Notes under the pieces: model-generated
Seen by the model: only the letters and a program-made list of their open reading frames with translations
The model's database searches: none
Told to the model about the DNA's origin: nothing
Source of the DNA: Spongilla lacustris
Taxonomy: Eukaryota > Porifera > Demospongiae > Spongillida > Spongillidae
NCBI GenBank assembly: GCA_949361645.1
Contig: OX442421.1
Span: forward strand, 641,001-705,000
DNA length: 64,000 bases
Direction of reading: 5' to 3'
Translations under genes and position numbers: made by a program
Part shown: positions 45,650 through 58,500 of the stretch, piece after piece
Layout: every line of letters begins with the position of its first letter
Numbering within the stretch: position 1 is the stretch's first letter

Positions 45650-46131
45650 GTAGCAGAACATACCAAGTACTTCGTGAGGAGGACCTTCTGCAGGTCACTA
45701 CAAAAGCCAAAGACTTTATGACATTCATTATGGGATACATGTCCAGGGTAGTTAAGTCTCCATGCTACATATTGTATGCATGGCAATGCACCGTGTCTGC
45801 ATTCACCGTGTGTCTGCCCCTCCCCTCCCATGTCCTTTCCTCAGGTGAAGGTGTTCACGTTGGAGAGGGAAGACCTTCAACCCCAGGCCCTTCTTCAGGG
45901 CTCTTGCCCTACAAACAGGCTGCTGGTTGGATGGACACCTTCTCTGCAGTGAGCTTCTCTTATGACTACTAAGACCGGGGACCCCTGCACCAGGTGGAGC
46001 AGTGTGCCGAGGCTCTCAGGGTGGGGGCCGGCGCTGTCTTGCTGGGGCCCGATGTCATCCACAGGCTGCACCTCTTTCTGTCTGCCTTCCTCCTGTCTCT
46101 TGGCTTGGTACCTGCCCACTGCTATCACAAG
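45650..46131 (+). CDS. coding-like exons of uncertain identity
   Basis: Three blocks with splice-like edges: TYQVLREEDLLQVTTKAKDF..MGYMSR ending at gtagtt; VKVFTLEREDLQPQALLQGS after cctttcctcag; and VEQCAEALRVGAGAVLLGPD plus VIHRLHLFLSAFLLSLGL ending at gtgtgt. The last resembles the LGPLDxxLDxSxVHRL segment of VPS13B only vaguely. There is a stop (TGA) between the second and third block in the continuous frame. Could be downstream VPS13B exons or a different displaced gene. Confidence 0.3.
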
Positions 46132-46152
46132 GTGTGTCTGTGTGTTGTTTTT

Positions 46153-46488
46153 CCTCCACCTTCTCAGCATTTTCAGTTTCCATGGTGCCAAGATCATTCA
46201 GTTCTAAAGGGTACAGCAACTGCACAGGTGTTGTGGTCCCTGAAACAACACGCAACTCTAAGCTTGGTCGTGAATTTATCCTCCCTGGGAACACCAAGGT
46301 GGTGTTAATAGTGTATTTGGTTGGACTCTCCACAAAGCCTAGGCTTATCTGATCTTGAATGAGGTGGTCATCTCTGATGCTATGAGGATAAAAATTAATG
46401 GACATGGCTCGAAAGCCCTAACATTGATGGACGTCAACTCTTTGATGTTAGTACAGAGTCCCAGTCTGTCTGGATGAACATGGTAGTT

Positions 46489-46539
<51 letters not shown>

Positions 46540-48890
46540 CTTCATGGAGATGCTAGCCCTTTGCCTTTCTTTGGTTGTCTTCCCACACACATTGCAATCA
46601 ACACTCTCATCTCTTGGTCATATTTCTTTATTAGTTCGATCTTTTTCCAGTTCCCTGGTCCATATAGCAGCCTTTAATGCCCCCTCATCACGTTTGGCCA
46701 CATGACCCTTGGCTTCTGTTTATGCACTTCTATGGCAAATACAACAGTTAGGTCAATTCTAGTTAAAGGTCTAGTAAACCGTAATAATATGATGCAACAA
46801 CATTCTTCCTTCTTCTCTGATGGACATGGGAAGGTTACTCCACTTCCTATTGAGCTCACCACCATTCTCTTCATCCCCATCAGGTGGAACTGCCATTGGT
46901 GGTGCTGGCACTAGTGGTTACATTAAAAAGAAAAGAGTTTCTATCTCAGCGATTAATTCATTCTCGTCCGCTATTAAATCCAGAGTTTCGAGCCCAGGTT
47001 CCGTAGAATCTCTAGTTTCTTCTGACACTGTTGTTGTAGCTTGAGAGCATCGCAGTTCAGATACATGTAGGTCTCGGCCTGACCAATGACCTTCGATACG
47101 GGTGCCTTATGACCTGCGCGTATTCTTTTCTTTCATGAATTTCAAAAGACACGCTTTTTAAATCCCTGGATCAATTACCAGACCACATAGAAACTCTCAA
47201 TCGCTCGGATATGAACACGTTGGTGGTATTCACACGAAGTCGTGATTTATATTTATAATAATTCACATTATTAGTAAGGGTTAAACATGGTATGGGAGGG
47301 GAGGGAGAGGAGTGTAAATATTGTAACAGTACCTCTAATTTCATTGTTCAGTGAAACTTTTATCTATATGAGGTATGTGTGAAGGTTATGTAATTACACC
47401 ACTTACATTGGGACTCCTTTTGTAATGATATTCAAACTGCTCTGAATGGTATGATGTAATCTGATGATGTACCAATAGACTATACTTCAGCAATCTGATA
47501 ATGTGTACTATGTACTTTGTGCATGTATTGGATTACGTGATGTCACATCTGTACCTCACCCTCAAGGTTGTCTATTGTGTAGATCTCTGAAATGCATTGT
47601 AATGATGAAGACATTTCCTTGCCCCGTGTTATGGGATTCCACTCCCTTCCCTTCCAGGAACCCTCTCATCTCCAGTGACCAGATGAAACAGCGTATGGAT
47701 GTGCGCAGGATGATTCGTCTACCAAACATTGGATCCCACCTCAAAGGCTCAGATATAGGTGTGGTAGTGGACAAATTGCCTCCCCAAAGACTCCGCTAAG
47801 GGAGATAAATTCAGTGTGTGGAAACTTTCAGACCTTAGCAGCCAGGAAATCGCTTGTCTCTGTTTGGCAAGGCCTTCCAGGAGCATTGGAAGACTCCTGC
47901 TGGCTATGTGGTGGCACTACTGAACCAACCATCATGCCTCATAAGGAGGTGGGCGGTGCTCCAGCCCCTGGCCTCCCTTAATGCGGTACCTCCTCAGTCA
48001 GGGGAGGTGGACAGGTCCAATGTGGACCTTAGCAGCCATGGCTATGTGGTGGCACTACTGAACCAACCATCATGCCTCATAAGGAGGTGGGCGGTACTTC
48101 CTCAGTCAGGGGAGGTGGACAGGTCCAATGTGGCCCTCTCCCTGGACCACCCACAGAAGCTGATGCAGGTGGGCGTGTCCCAAGACTTCACTCTTCTGCA
48201 AGGCCACCACTATGAGAAGAAGTGTTTTAACTTTGCCAATAAATCGGACGGGGGTTTGGCGTATAACAAGATGAGGTCACAGAGAATGGAGTGCCATAGA
48301 GGGTGGGTTGTGTCCCTCCCCCTCACCTCCTCACACCTTCCTCCCTCCCCTCCTCCCCTTCACCTCCCTCCTCCCCCTCCTCACACCTCCCTCCTCCCCA
48401 GATATGATAAAAATTTTCAGAAGTCCAAGACAGAAGTGTTCTTCTATGGAGGACAGTCCTTTAGTGCAGGAGGAGGAGGGGGTACCAGGGAATGGCACTC
48501 AACAGATAAGTGTCAAGCTATTTGCCCCAGGGGCCAGGGAGTCCGTAGCCAAGGTTACCGCAGAGATAGTAAACACAAGACTCTCAAGTGGTGTCCATCG
48601 TGGCAAGATGGGTGTGGTCACACACGAGTCCTCAGACCTTATGTGAGCTGCATGGTGTGTGCATGTGACTGTCATGAGTGTGCTCTATTTAGGAAGCAGG
48701 TGGCCAGAGGCCATAGCATTGGAGCACAGTACCTCAACGTGCAGCAGATGAAAGAAGAGGCATCCAAAGATGGTTAGTTAACTATTGTAGGTAGATTTGA
48801 GGTTAACATTTTTCTAAGTAGTTTTGGTCACGTGTCATTGCCCTCCTACATGTAGGTGTGACTAAGACCACCTCCCAGCTGCTACAGGAA
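46153..48890 (+). repeat. segmental duplication, copy B (2.7 kb)
   Basis: Counterpart of 38134-40890. The left edge cuts inside a minus-strand exon that is complete in copy A. (CA)n at 46489-46537 replaces a short tract in copy A. Confidence 0.95.
47658..48779 (+). pseudogene. MCM10 central exons, copy B
   Basis: Same content as copy A: NPLISSDQMKQRMDVRRMIR, SLFGKAFQEHWKTPAGYVVA, LSLDHPQKLMQVGVSQDFTL, then KKCFNFANKSDGG and YNKMRSQRMECHRG (zinc-binding region, no stop here), RYDKNFQKSKTEVFFYGGQS, and VARGHSIGAQYLNVQQMK. It shares the extra C and the CGCTTGTCTCTG shift with copy A and adds a 100-bp internal duplication that repeats YVVALLNQPSCLIRRWAVL. Not expressible as a full MCM10. Confidence 0.82.
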
Positions 48891-48934
48891 CATTCACTCA
48901 AGTCCCCAGATCGCACAATTAGGTTTTGCTTCTA

Positions 48935-49050
48935 CACACACACGCACACACACCACACACGCACGCACACACACCACACACGCACGCACACACCACACAT
49001 GCACACACACCACACGCACACACACCACACGCACACACACCACACGCACA

Positions 49051-49093
<43 letters not shown>
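48935..49093. repeat. CA-rich microsatellite, shared context with 60085-60225
   Basis: Preceded by caagtccccagatcgcacaa, matching aagtccccagaccacacaat at 60049, so the microsatellite and its flank were copied between the two places. Confidence 0.9.
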
Positions 49094-49096
<3 letters not shown>

Positions 49097-49137
49097 CACC
49101 TGTGATGAGCTGTGATTGGCTGCCCAATGCACAGTAG

Positions 49138-50177
<1,040 letters not shown>

Positions 50178-50980
50178 CAATCGGCTACAGGTAACAGCTA
50201 CAAGCGGACATGTGTTTGGAAGGTATGTGATGGTTTGCATGTGATTGCTGGGTCCACCACTTAGGAGCGTCAAGGGCCAAAGTTGCCTACTGAGAATCGA
50301 GAGTTACGTTAGTAACTCTCATATAGGATTTGACCCCGATTGTGAATATAATTAAAAAAACGGGACCCGCTTCTAACGGGACTCCTATCAATCGGATGGC
50401 TTAGCTAGTCGTCGGTATCGAACAAGAAATCAAAAATGAGCCGTTTCGTGTTTGTTTGATGTCGCAAAACCGTGTTGTTCATGAGAACAAAAGGGATTCT
50501 GTTTTTCCTCGTCCCCAGACGGAACGGCGGCCATTTTCTCCTTCCTTTATTTGTAAAGTACTCGAGATAAGAACCGTTTCAAAGGACGCGAACGGTGCCA
50601 GTACGTTCAGAATTTCAAGCGGTAGTGCCCTTTTGAGTCAGATACACGTGGATCCTATTGGACCTGGAACTGATAACATAAATACATATATTGATAACTT
50701 TACTGGGGGAAAAACTCAACACGGGAGCTGTTTCAAAGAACGTCAGTGGTATCAATAGGTTCAGAATTTCAAGTTATATCCATACAAGTGAGTATGTTCA
50801 TGGGGATCGCTTGTTACAGTAGCTCAGGCTAGAAATGGTGTGTTTCAAGCCATACGGCCATGATAGATGCTGTAAGCCACACCTACTTGAGCTTAAATAT
50901 TAGAACTACACGTGAGGCTTTGGTGTTCCTGTTCGTAGTTTATATCGTTTGCTTTTGTTAGTGAAGCTGTTTTTGTCAAA

Positions 50981-51523
50981 ATGCGTTCATGTCAGCGTAA
51001 GGCTAGAGCTAAACGTCGAGCGGAATACCTCCAAAAGCGAGAGGAAATATTGAAAGAGCTATCGTCAGAAGAGAGCAAAGAAAAAGCTCGAGAACGATAT
51101 CATCGGAACCCCGAACCAAAACCAACCGCTGAGGAAGAACGATATCACCAGAACTCCGATCAAAAGCAAACTGCTGAGTGGGGAAAATATCACAAGAACC
51201 CCGAGCCAATACTATCTTTAAAGCGGCAAAGGTACAATGAGGCCATGAACAGTGCAGAACATCGCGACGATTCCATCGCTTCTCCTACGAAAAGAATGCG
51301 ATTGCAAGAACGACCGACAGATCAACATGCTGCACGAAGCAAATGCTACCGCAAGCTAAGGATAATGGGCTTAGAAAGATATCTACCAATAAACCCCAAA
51401 GGTACATATGTTCGAATTCGACTGAGTGATACAATACGTATTTTGAACATGTACATGCATGCGTGCATGTATTATAAAATAATGTTTTTAAACCTTTGCG
51501 TTGCAAAGTCAACATGGACATAG
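50981..51523 (+). CDS. 180-aa basic repeat-encoded protein (family A)
   Basis: ATG starts MRSCQRKARAKRRAEYLQKR, followed by three imperfect RYHRNPEPKPTAEEE-type units (ERYHRNPEP, RYHQNSDQK, KYHKNPEP) and a KRMRLQERPTDQHAARSKCY segment. The highly charged RYHxNPE repeats resemble the N-terminal tails of large transposon proteins (some Helitron-type and OTU-type elements in invertebrates), which is only a resemblance. The frame is broken in the other two copies. No enzymatic domain was found in the remaining 3 kb of the element. Confidence 0.5.
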   Translation: MRSCQRKARAKRRAEYLQKREEILKELSSEESKEKARERYHRNPEPKPTAEEERYHQNSDQKQTAEWGKYHKNPEPILSLKRQRYNEAMNSAEHRDDSIASPTKRMRLQERPTDQHAARSKCYRKLRIMGLERYLPINPKGTYVRIRLSDTIRILNMYMHACMYYKIMFLNLCVAKSTWT

Positions 51524-53248
51524 TGCCCATATTACCAGGGCAACCTCATTCCTCCATCCTGCACATTCTCTCAGACGGTTCTATTCAGCTACTGTGTGGG
51601 GGAAGGTGTCATCCTACTGACAGCTCAGACATGTGTGGTTCTATCATTGTGGTCATACATACTATAGGCGTTACAGCAAGGTTGATAGGGGATCAAGGCA
51701 GATATGGAGTCAGCAAGCCACATAGTTCTGCAGTATTCTAAAGGCATTCTCCATTTGAAGACCTATTGAGGTATGCATAAGTGTCAATGGCCTGCCTGAG
51801 CCATGACGTTTAGCCCTTCCCACTATTGTGTTCTGCCTGCATAATTTAATTCAATGTTTCTTTGAAGTGCACTGCGGTGACTGAATATGGCTTCTGTTTA
51901 CTAAGCATGCTGTCCTGCTTGTATTGGAGTCTGCTTGTATTGCCTACATGTCTCCTGTAGTCCTGTTGCTACATATATGTCTTTGTCAACACCTCCAAGA
52001 CTTGATTCTTCCATTCTGTTTTAACATTTTAGAATGCTTCCTAGCTGTGCAGGTCACATGTGTAACTTTGGAGAGGAAAACAAAGGTATGGATTTAAAAA
52101 TCATGATACGCTATTTGACTGGTGTACTCCACGTATAGAAGAGTACATGAAGAGTACTGTACATCTACATGTATGGAGAAGATTGATATGGTCCTCCAGT
52201 GGTGCTACAAAAGTGAACAATAAGTGTGTGGTGCTTATCCTGAAATTGGAAAGAGGATTAGTTTGGCAATGCAATGGCAGTTTAATGAAGGTATAGTGTG
52301 TGTCACATATGGAGATGCAGTCATCCTAATGACAGCTCATGATCAGACACATTTGACTATAAATGAGGTGGGAGGCAAAATTGTGTGTTATCATTGTGGT
52401 CATACAATATAATATTTACTGTAGGTGTTACAGCAAGGTTGATGGGGGATCAAAGCAGACATGGAGGCAGCAAGCCACATAGTTCTGCAGAATTTTAAGG
52501 GCATTCTCCATTTGAAGACCTGTTGAGGTATGCATAGGTCTCAATGGCTTGCCTGAGCATGCCGCCCTTCCCACTATGTGTTCTGCTGTTAGCTGATATG
52601 GCTTTAATGTTCTGGATATAGTGTAAAGATGTTGGTCCAATATCAAGGTAAATGAATGCCGCATTGAGTTGAGTGTATTAGTCATGTTTCTTTATCTACT
52701 CTGTAGAGATGTGCGTCAGTGTCTTCTGTCAGTTGCAAAAATGGTGGTGTGACATTTGGTTCTGAGCCTCTACCAACACCAGAAAAAAATAGCAGCTGTA
52801 CGGAACACCACCAAGATACAGCAGTGGGTCCTACAGCTACCAGTCTGCCTCCCTGCAAATGAGCAATCAGCTACCATGGGAGAGACACTCGTAGGGGAGC
52901 TACCAGCACCCATATTACCTTATTTCTCCATACCCCAGTCATTTGTCAATTGGTACACAATGAAGCTACAAGCTGTAAATAAAAAAGAAAAAGGTAATGG
53001 TGGTGTACAGGTGACATTTACTGAGCCACTACCAACACCAGGTTAAAGAGCTTTGAAAGAAAGAACAAAAGCTTAATGGAACATCAGTAAGACACTGCAT
53101 TCATCGTTCGAAGTGACGTAAGTGTCTAGTAACAGGTGGGGAGAAGGAAGTGCCTGTATATGGGCTTGTAGAGTGTTTACCAGGTACATGTACAGCCATC
53201 ACTTTGTAGATTGCATGTTTGTATTCATTGCTTTTTTGAACATCTCAG

Positions 53249-53304
53249 GGGCGGATACAGGATTTCAGAAAAGGGGGGTTGTTATAATTAATAATAAGAC
53301 GAGT

Positions 53305-53339
<35 letters not shown>

Positions 53340-53399
53340 CTGTTGCGTACAACTGCAAGGGAGAAAAAAAAAGTGAATTTGGACAAAAGGGGGGGTTGC

Positions 53400-53442
<43 letters not shown>

Positions 53443-53455
53443 TGTATCTGCTCCT
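53249..53455. mobile_element. small hAT-type MITE with G-run and C-run
   Basis: CAGGGGCGGATACAGG at the left, CCTGTATCTGCTCCTG at the right. Between them are a 29-bp G-run (about 53309-53337) and a 42-bp C-run (about 53401-53442). It lies inside repeat family A. Homopolymer lengths are likely approximate in any assembly. Confidence 0.75.
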
Positions 53456-54495
53456 GCATCTTATCTGATGACAAAACATATATTTAGGTCTGCTGGAGTT
53501 GATATGGCTTCTGTTTACCTGAACTAAGGTATCTACACTCAACAAATTAAAGCAATTTATTTGCTCATGTATACATGTAACTTTACAGTGTTGTTGCAGT
53601 CCATCAACACTTCTAAGATTTCATTTGAACACTTACTGTGTGCAGGTCACAACTAAAAGTAAAGGTATGATATCAATATGATAATTCACTATTTCACTGG
53701 TGTACTCTACATATATAGGAGGATGACAGTAGTGTTTGAATGATGTTGGTCCTGAAATTTTTGAGAGGCTTAGGTTGGCAATGCAATATGATGATGGCAT
53801 GTACTGTGGAGATTGTTCAGTGGATTTAGGGACCAGACTTGGTGATGGTTGTGTACAATGTAGGTGTGTGGAGTTAGTGATGGTGCATCACACTTTTCAT
53901 GGATCAGATTTGTTGAAGCTTCCTCCAGAATGTAATAAGTGGAGTGCTTATATTTGGTCCTTGATTGGAGTTCAGCTGACATGGCTGGTGGTGACTTGAA
54001 AATGTTGGTGTTTTGCAACTCAGAATGGACTGTTGCAGTTGTTTTGTGTATTGGAGCAGGATTGTTAGTCTGTTTTTGCCGCAGAATGTGGATTTTTGCC
54101 TGCCCCCTGCTCAAGCCTGTGTATACCTATGGTGTCATGATTTCAGACATTGATAGTAGGCTCTGGAAGTAGTTGCTATGTTGTGTTGTAGTCATGGTGT
54201 GCATCATGTGACACTGACACCAATTGGGTCTGGGGGAGTAGCAGTAACAATGTAATATTAATTTATGACGCGATAATACATTGCACATCAAAAAAGAGTG
54301 ACTGAACCTTCCTGGGATGACAACTGTACATTAAAGGGCTAGCACCGCAATGATACTGATGGGCGAAACAAGCGTATGGCAACAGATTTTAGCCCCCTAC
54401 ATGTGTACTAAAAATGTCTTTTAGACACATGTCCAGATATCACAGCCTTTGATACGCAAGCATGAATCGATTAAGCTACCAGGCTCTACTCTTTC

Positions 54496-54618
54496 TCAGT
54501 CTCATACCCAGACCCAAATGTACGTAACAATGATCATCGTTTGCACAGTCTTGGGCTGTTTCCGCATAGCGGTGATGTATCCATCTGCTGCTGCAAACGG
54601 GTCTGGGGCCGAGACTAA
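54496..54618. mobile_element. MITE family 2, diverged left end
   Basis: tcAGTCTCATACCCAGACCC pairs with GGGTCTGGGGCCGAGACTAA. The inner words acgtaacaatgatcatc and gcggtgatgtatccatc also occur at 33690-33781. Confidence 0.8.
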
Positions 54619-54646
54619 TAATCGGGTATGAACAAAAATTAATGAA

Positions 54647-54929
54647 ACAAGTAAATAAAAAACATTCTCTATGAGAAAGTTGGTGGCATATAGGATTTGA
54701 AGGCAATGGTGGTGTAAAAAGGAAGGAAACAAGGGTCTAATAATAAGAGAAAATGGAATAGTCCTATATTTAGCACATGAACATCCTACATGTAGAAATG
54801 TGCTAAATATAGGACTATTGCATTTTCTCTTATTATTAGACCCTTGTTTCCTTCCTTTTTACACCACCATTGCCTTCAAATCCTATATGCCACCAACTTT
54901 CTCATAGAGAATGTTTTTTATTTACTTGT
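54647..54929. mobile_element. foldback MITE family 1, copy 3
   Basis: Nearly perfect arms of about 130 bp, acaagtaaataaaaaacatt to its complement, as at 33808-34100. Confidence 0.93.
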
Positions 54930-55143
54930 TTACTTTTGCGTGGAGAGGAAATTAAATTTTTGAACAGTCTATCGTGATTCTATGTTATCAATTTCTTTGC
55001 ATTTGTAATCGATAAGATATTGTGCTGAAGGCAGGCCCTCGTGTTGTGTGGTCACTCAGACTGGTTGCCATGCACTACATAATGTCTAGTATTGAAGGCT
55101 TGTTCTTATAGCGATACGCCAATTGTTAGCTCAATTAAAATTG

Positions 55144-55401
55144 CATTTTTGGAACCCCAAGTGTTCAGAGCTGGGTTGGCTGTGTATCCCTCTTGCGGTG
55201 GAGACCTATGGAAACTGGGGAAGAGAAGCCCAAACCACCTTCTCCCGCCTGGTCTCTCACTTGGCCATCACCACTTTCTCCCACAAAGGTAAGGTGCTCA
55301 CGGAAATGTACAGCAGGCTGAACTTCACCCTGGTCAGGCCGGTGGCTAGGGCATTACTGGCAAGGTGTTCACCCTCCCTTGGCCCCATGGACATCCTTTG
55401 A
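55144..55401 (+). mobile_element. reverse-transcriptase-type retroelement, C-terminal fragment
   Basis: Reads KCSELGWLCIPLAVETYGNW, then EAQTTFSRLVSHLAITTFSH and RLNFTLVRPVARALLARCSP, ending with a stop. It is the same family tail as 24246-24651 and includes the final segment that copy lacks. Confidence 0.7.
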
Positions 55402-55552
55402 ACATTCCTATGTATTGTATATGTTTAATTACAAATTGGAACACTAAAGATTAATAATTTATTAGCGCGCTATGCCTTTAAACTGCTCCGCCGCTGCGCG
55501 TTACAAAAAGAGAGGTACAGACGTAGAGCGACAGTTCTTGTGTGAGGAGGTC

Positions 55553-58500
55553 ATGGTGGTGGCGCGACCTGCTACATTACTGCTGCTGTGTGGTGCGGTC
55601 ATCTTGAGTGCGCAGGTGAAAGCTGACACCACTGTGGTATGTACTAGAGTAGCTCTCCTGGTAGGTGGTACGTGTGTGCCACCTAAGTGTCCTCTCATCA
55701 CTCGATACGTGCAGTGCAATAGCTACCGTGTACACGTTCAGTGCGCGCAAGCAGTTGAGCTACTAGCGCGACGTAATGACGTTATGGTACCTACACGTGC
55801 ACGTATCCCGAGGACTATTGGTTAAAAATCTGCCGCTGTATACGTATTACGCAGCAAATGTTCGATGTGCGTGCGCGTGCGAACACCACACCTGCACACC
55901 TGCGATTGGATAATCGCTGAACTCATTGCCGATAAGATCTGTCTGGTCATGTTATTAATACCCCCATGTCCCCATGTGCCCATGCTATTAATACCCCCAT
56001 GTCCCCATGTGCCCATGTTATTAATACCCATGTGCCCATGCTATTAATACCCATGTGCCCATGCTATTAATACCCCCATGTCCCCATGTGCCCATGCTAT
56101 TAATACCCCCATGTCCCCATGTGCCCATGTTATTAATACCCATGTGCCCATGCTATTAATACCCATGTGCCCATGCTATTAATACCCATGTGCCCATGCT
56201 ATTAATACCCCCATGTCCCCATGTGCCCATGCTATTAATACCCCCATGTCCCCATGTGCCCATGCTATTAATACCCATGTGCCCATGCTATTAATACCCA
56301 TGTGCCCATGCTATTAATACCCCCATGTCCCCATGTGCCCATGCTATTAATACCCCCATGTCCCCATGTGCCCATGCTATTAATACCCCCATGTTCCCAT
56401 GTGCCCATGCTATTAATACCCCCATGTCCCCATGTGCCCATGCTATTAATACCCCCATGTCCCCATGTGCCCATGCTATTAATACTCCCATGTCCCCATG
56501 TGCCCATGCTATTAATACCCCCATGTTGCCATGTGTTCCCATGCAGTGGGCACCAATCCGCATCACGCCAGTGTACAATTCGTCAGTATCAAGGTACTGT
56601 GTGTATACATGTGTGTGTGTTACCAACTGACCTGCATGGCTTATTTACAGATACCCTTCAGACATTCAGAAGTTAATAAAGGTATGTCCGAGGCGGATTC
56701 AGGGGGGGACCCCCCCTTGGCTCCAAGTCATGAATAATTAATTAGATTGAGACGCACGCGTGGTTAATTGAGATTACCGCGAAATGAAGCGATCGAAAGG
56801 TGCGAGCTGTGCTACAGGATGTAAGCGTGTCAATGCAATGGATCTCAGGTCCTTTTTCTCAGGAAACAGGTAGATATAAGCAAACTAAAGTACTGTCTGA
56901 CAAGTATATAATATTAAACACTCGACTTATATAGTATTTCATTTCTATTGATGTTGTTCATGCCTACCGCGATATATCAATGGTTAAGGCTGCACTTACG
57001 GAAGCTCGATGTGGTAGTGAAAAGTTTCACGAAATTGTTTATTCAAATGCAGTTGCACTGGCTCACAGTGTTGGAATTGAAGAGTCTTATCCTCGAATTG
57101 CAAGCTTCCAACTCCATCGGTCAAATACACCTGCGGCTAATGCTAGCCAGTATTACCAACGAACATTAACTATTCCAATGCTGGACCATTTAATTACTGG
57201 ACTGGACAATCGTTTTGAAGAAGGAACAGCAGGCATTATTGTAGAATTAGTACAAATTCTGCCTTCTGAATTGGTCAGCTCCTCTGTTCAGCTTAAGGCA
57301 AGTCATTTCAAAGATGTTTTACAGCTATATAAAGATGACCTTCCATCAGCTAAGGCATTACATACTGAGCTGGATTTATGGCGAATGAAATGGAAAAGTG
57401 AATCCATCAAAGCAAAAGAGCTAGATACGACTACAAAGACTCTTATTTTTGTTGACAAGGATTACATTTACGTACTCCTTGTCATATCGGCTACTCTGCC
57501 AGTAACTAGTTGTGAGTGTGAGAGGTCAATCAGCATGCTAAAACTTCTGAAGACGTCACTTCGAAGCACGATGGGTAATGAAAGATTAAACGGTTTGGCA
57601 TTGATGCTTATTCATAGATATATAGAGCTGAATCCAGATGCGGTGGTTGAAGAGTTTTCTCGTCGTCATCCACGCAGGCTTTCCTTTTTCAGAATAGCGT
57701 ATTGTGTGCTTTTAAATTAGGTTGCACTTGATGCTATCAAATTAAGTTGTTTTGGTACCGTATCATTATGAAAAGTGCTTTAATTTTCATGCTAAATAAA
57801 TGGAAAATTAAAAAAGCGGCTGGGGCTCTGCCCCAGACCCCGCCACGGGAGGGGGCGCGCCCCCTTCTGTACCCTCCCCCTTCATGAATTTCATCTTAGA
57901 CCCCCCCTTCCGGAATTCCTGGATCCGCCCCTGTATGTATATGTGTGTGTGTGTGTGTGCCTGTCCTTTCCTAATCTCATATACATCACTTCAGAATGTT
58001 CTCCTTCCGGCTGTGATCTCATGGTTCTCTGCGGTTGTGAGGGTGAGGAAGTGGGCGGAGTCCAACATGCTGCTCGTGAGGTGAGTGGGGTGTGTGGTGA
58101 CCCTGGTTGCTATGGATTATGTTACATGGTTGCTATGGAGTATGTTATATATATGTATGGCTACTTGTGGCTGGGGGGGGCATTTTAGGTAAATTTGAAG
58201 GACCACCTCAGGTTAAACAGAACCCATCCCCTAAATACCTTATTCCAAATGGCTACATTCCAGCTATGTGCTTATATGCCAGCTATATGCTTAGATACCA
58301 CCATTGCCATGGTGACCACCATTGCCACAGGGACTGCTCCTCTGGTGTACAGTTCATTAAAGAGCAGCGGACGTACTGCCAGGGGTCTTGTGCCCAGGCC
58401 ACTATGTGTGGTCCGGTTCTCATTCCAGACAGTCACCTTCAGGTAAGCAGGCCATGCCACGCCCCCTTACTACTAACAACTTTCCCGCCACCAGCCCTGC

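Larger units (their letters stand above)
50296..54420 (+). repeat. dispersed repeat family A, copy 3 (longest)
   Basis: Runs from the GAGAGTTACGTTAGTAACTC palindrome to the acattaaagggctagcaccg/agattttagccccctac words. It carries the only intact version of the family frame (50981-51523). Relative to copy 2 it has 1.4 kb more near its 3' part (about 52860-54305), within which a small poly-G/poly-C hAT-type insert lies. Confidence 0.88.

Noticed and set aside
55637..55825. Continuation of the signal-peptide frame to ARIPRTIG as one 117-aa protein
   Set aside because: A strong donor (GTATGT) follows the signal peptide in phase 0, and the later frame has no M8 resemblance; kept as intron, though an undetected small exon is possible.
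56268..56676. GHGGINSMGTW and PCPHVPMLLIP repeat proteins
   Set aside because: Frames of the ATTAATACCC minisatellite in a protease intron.
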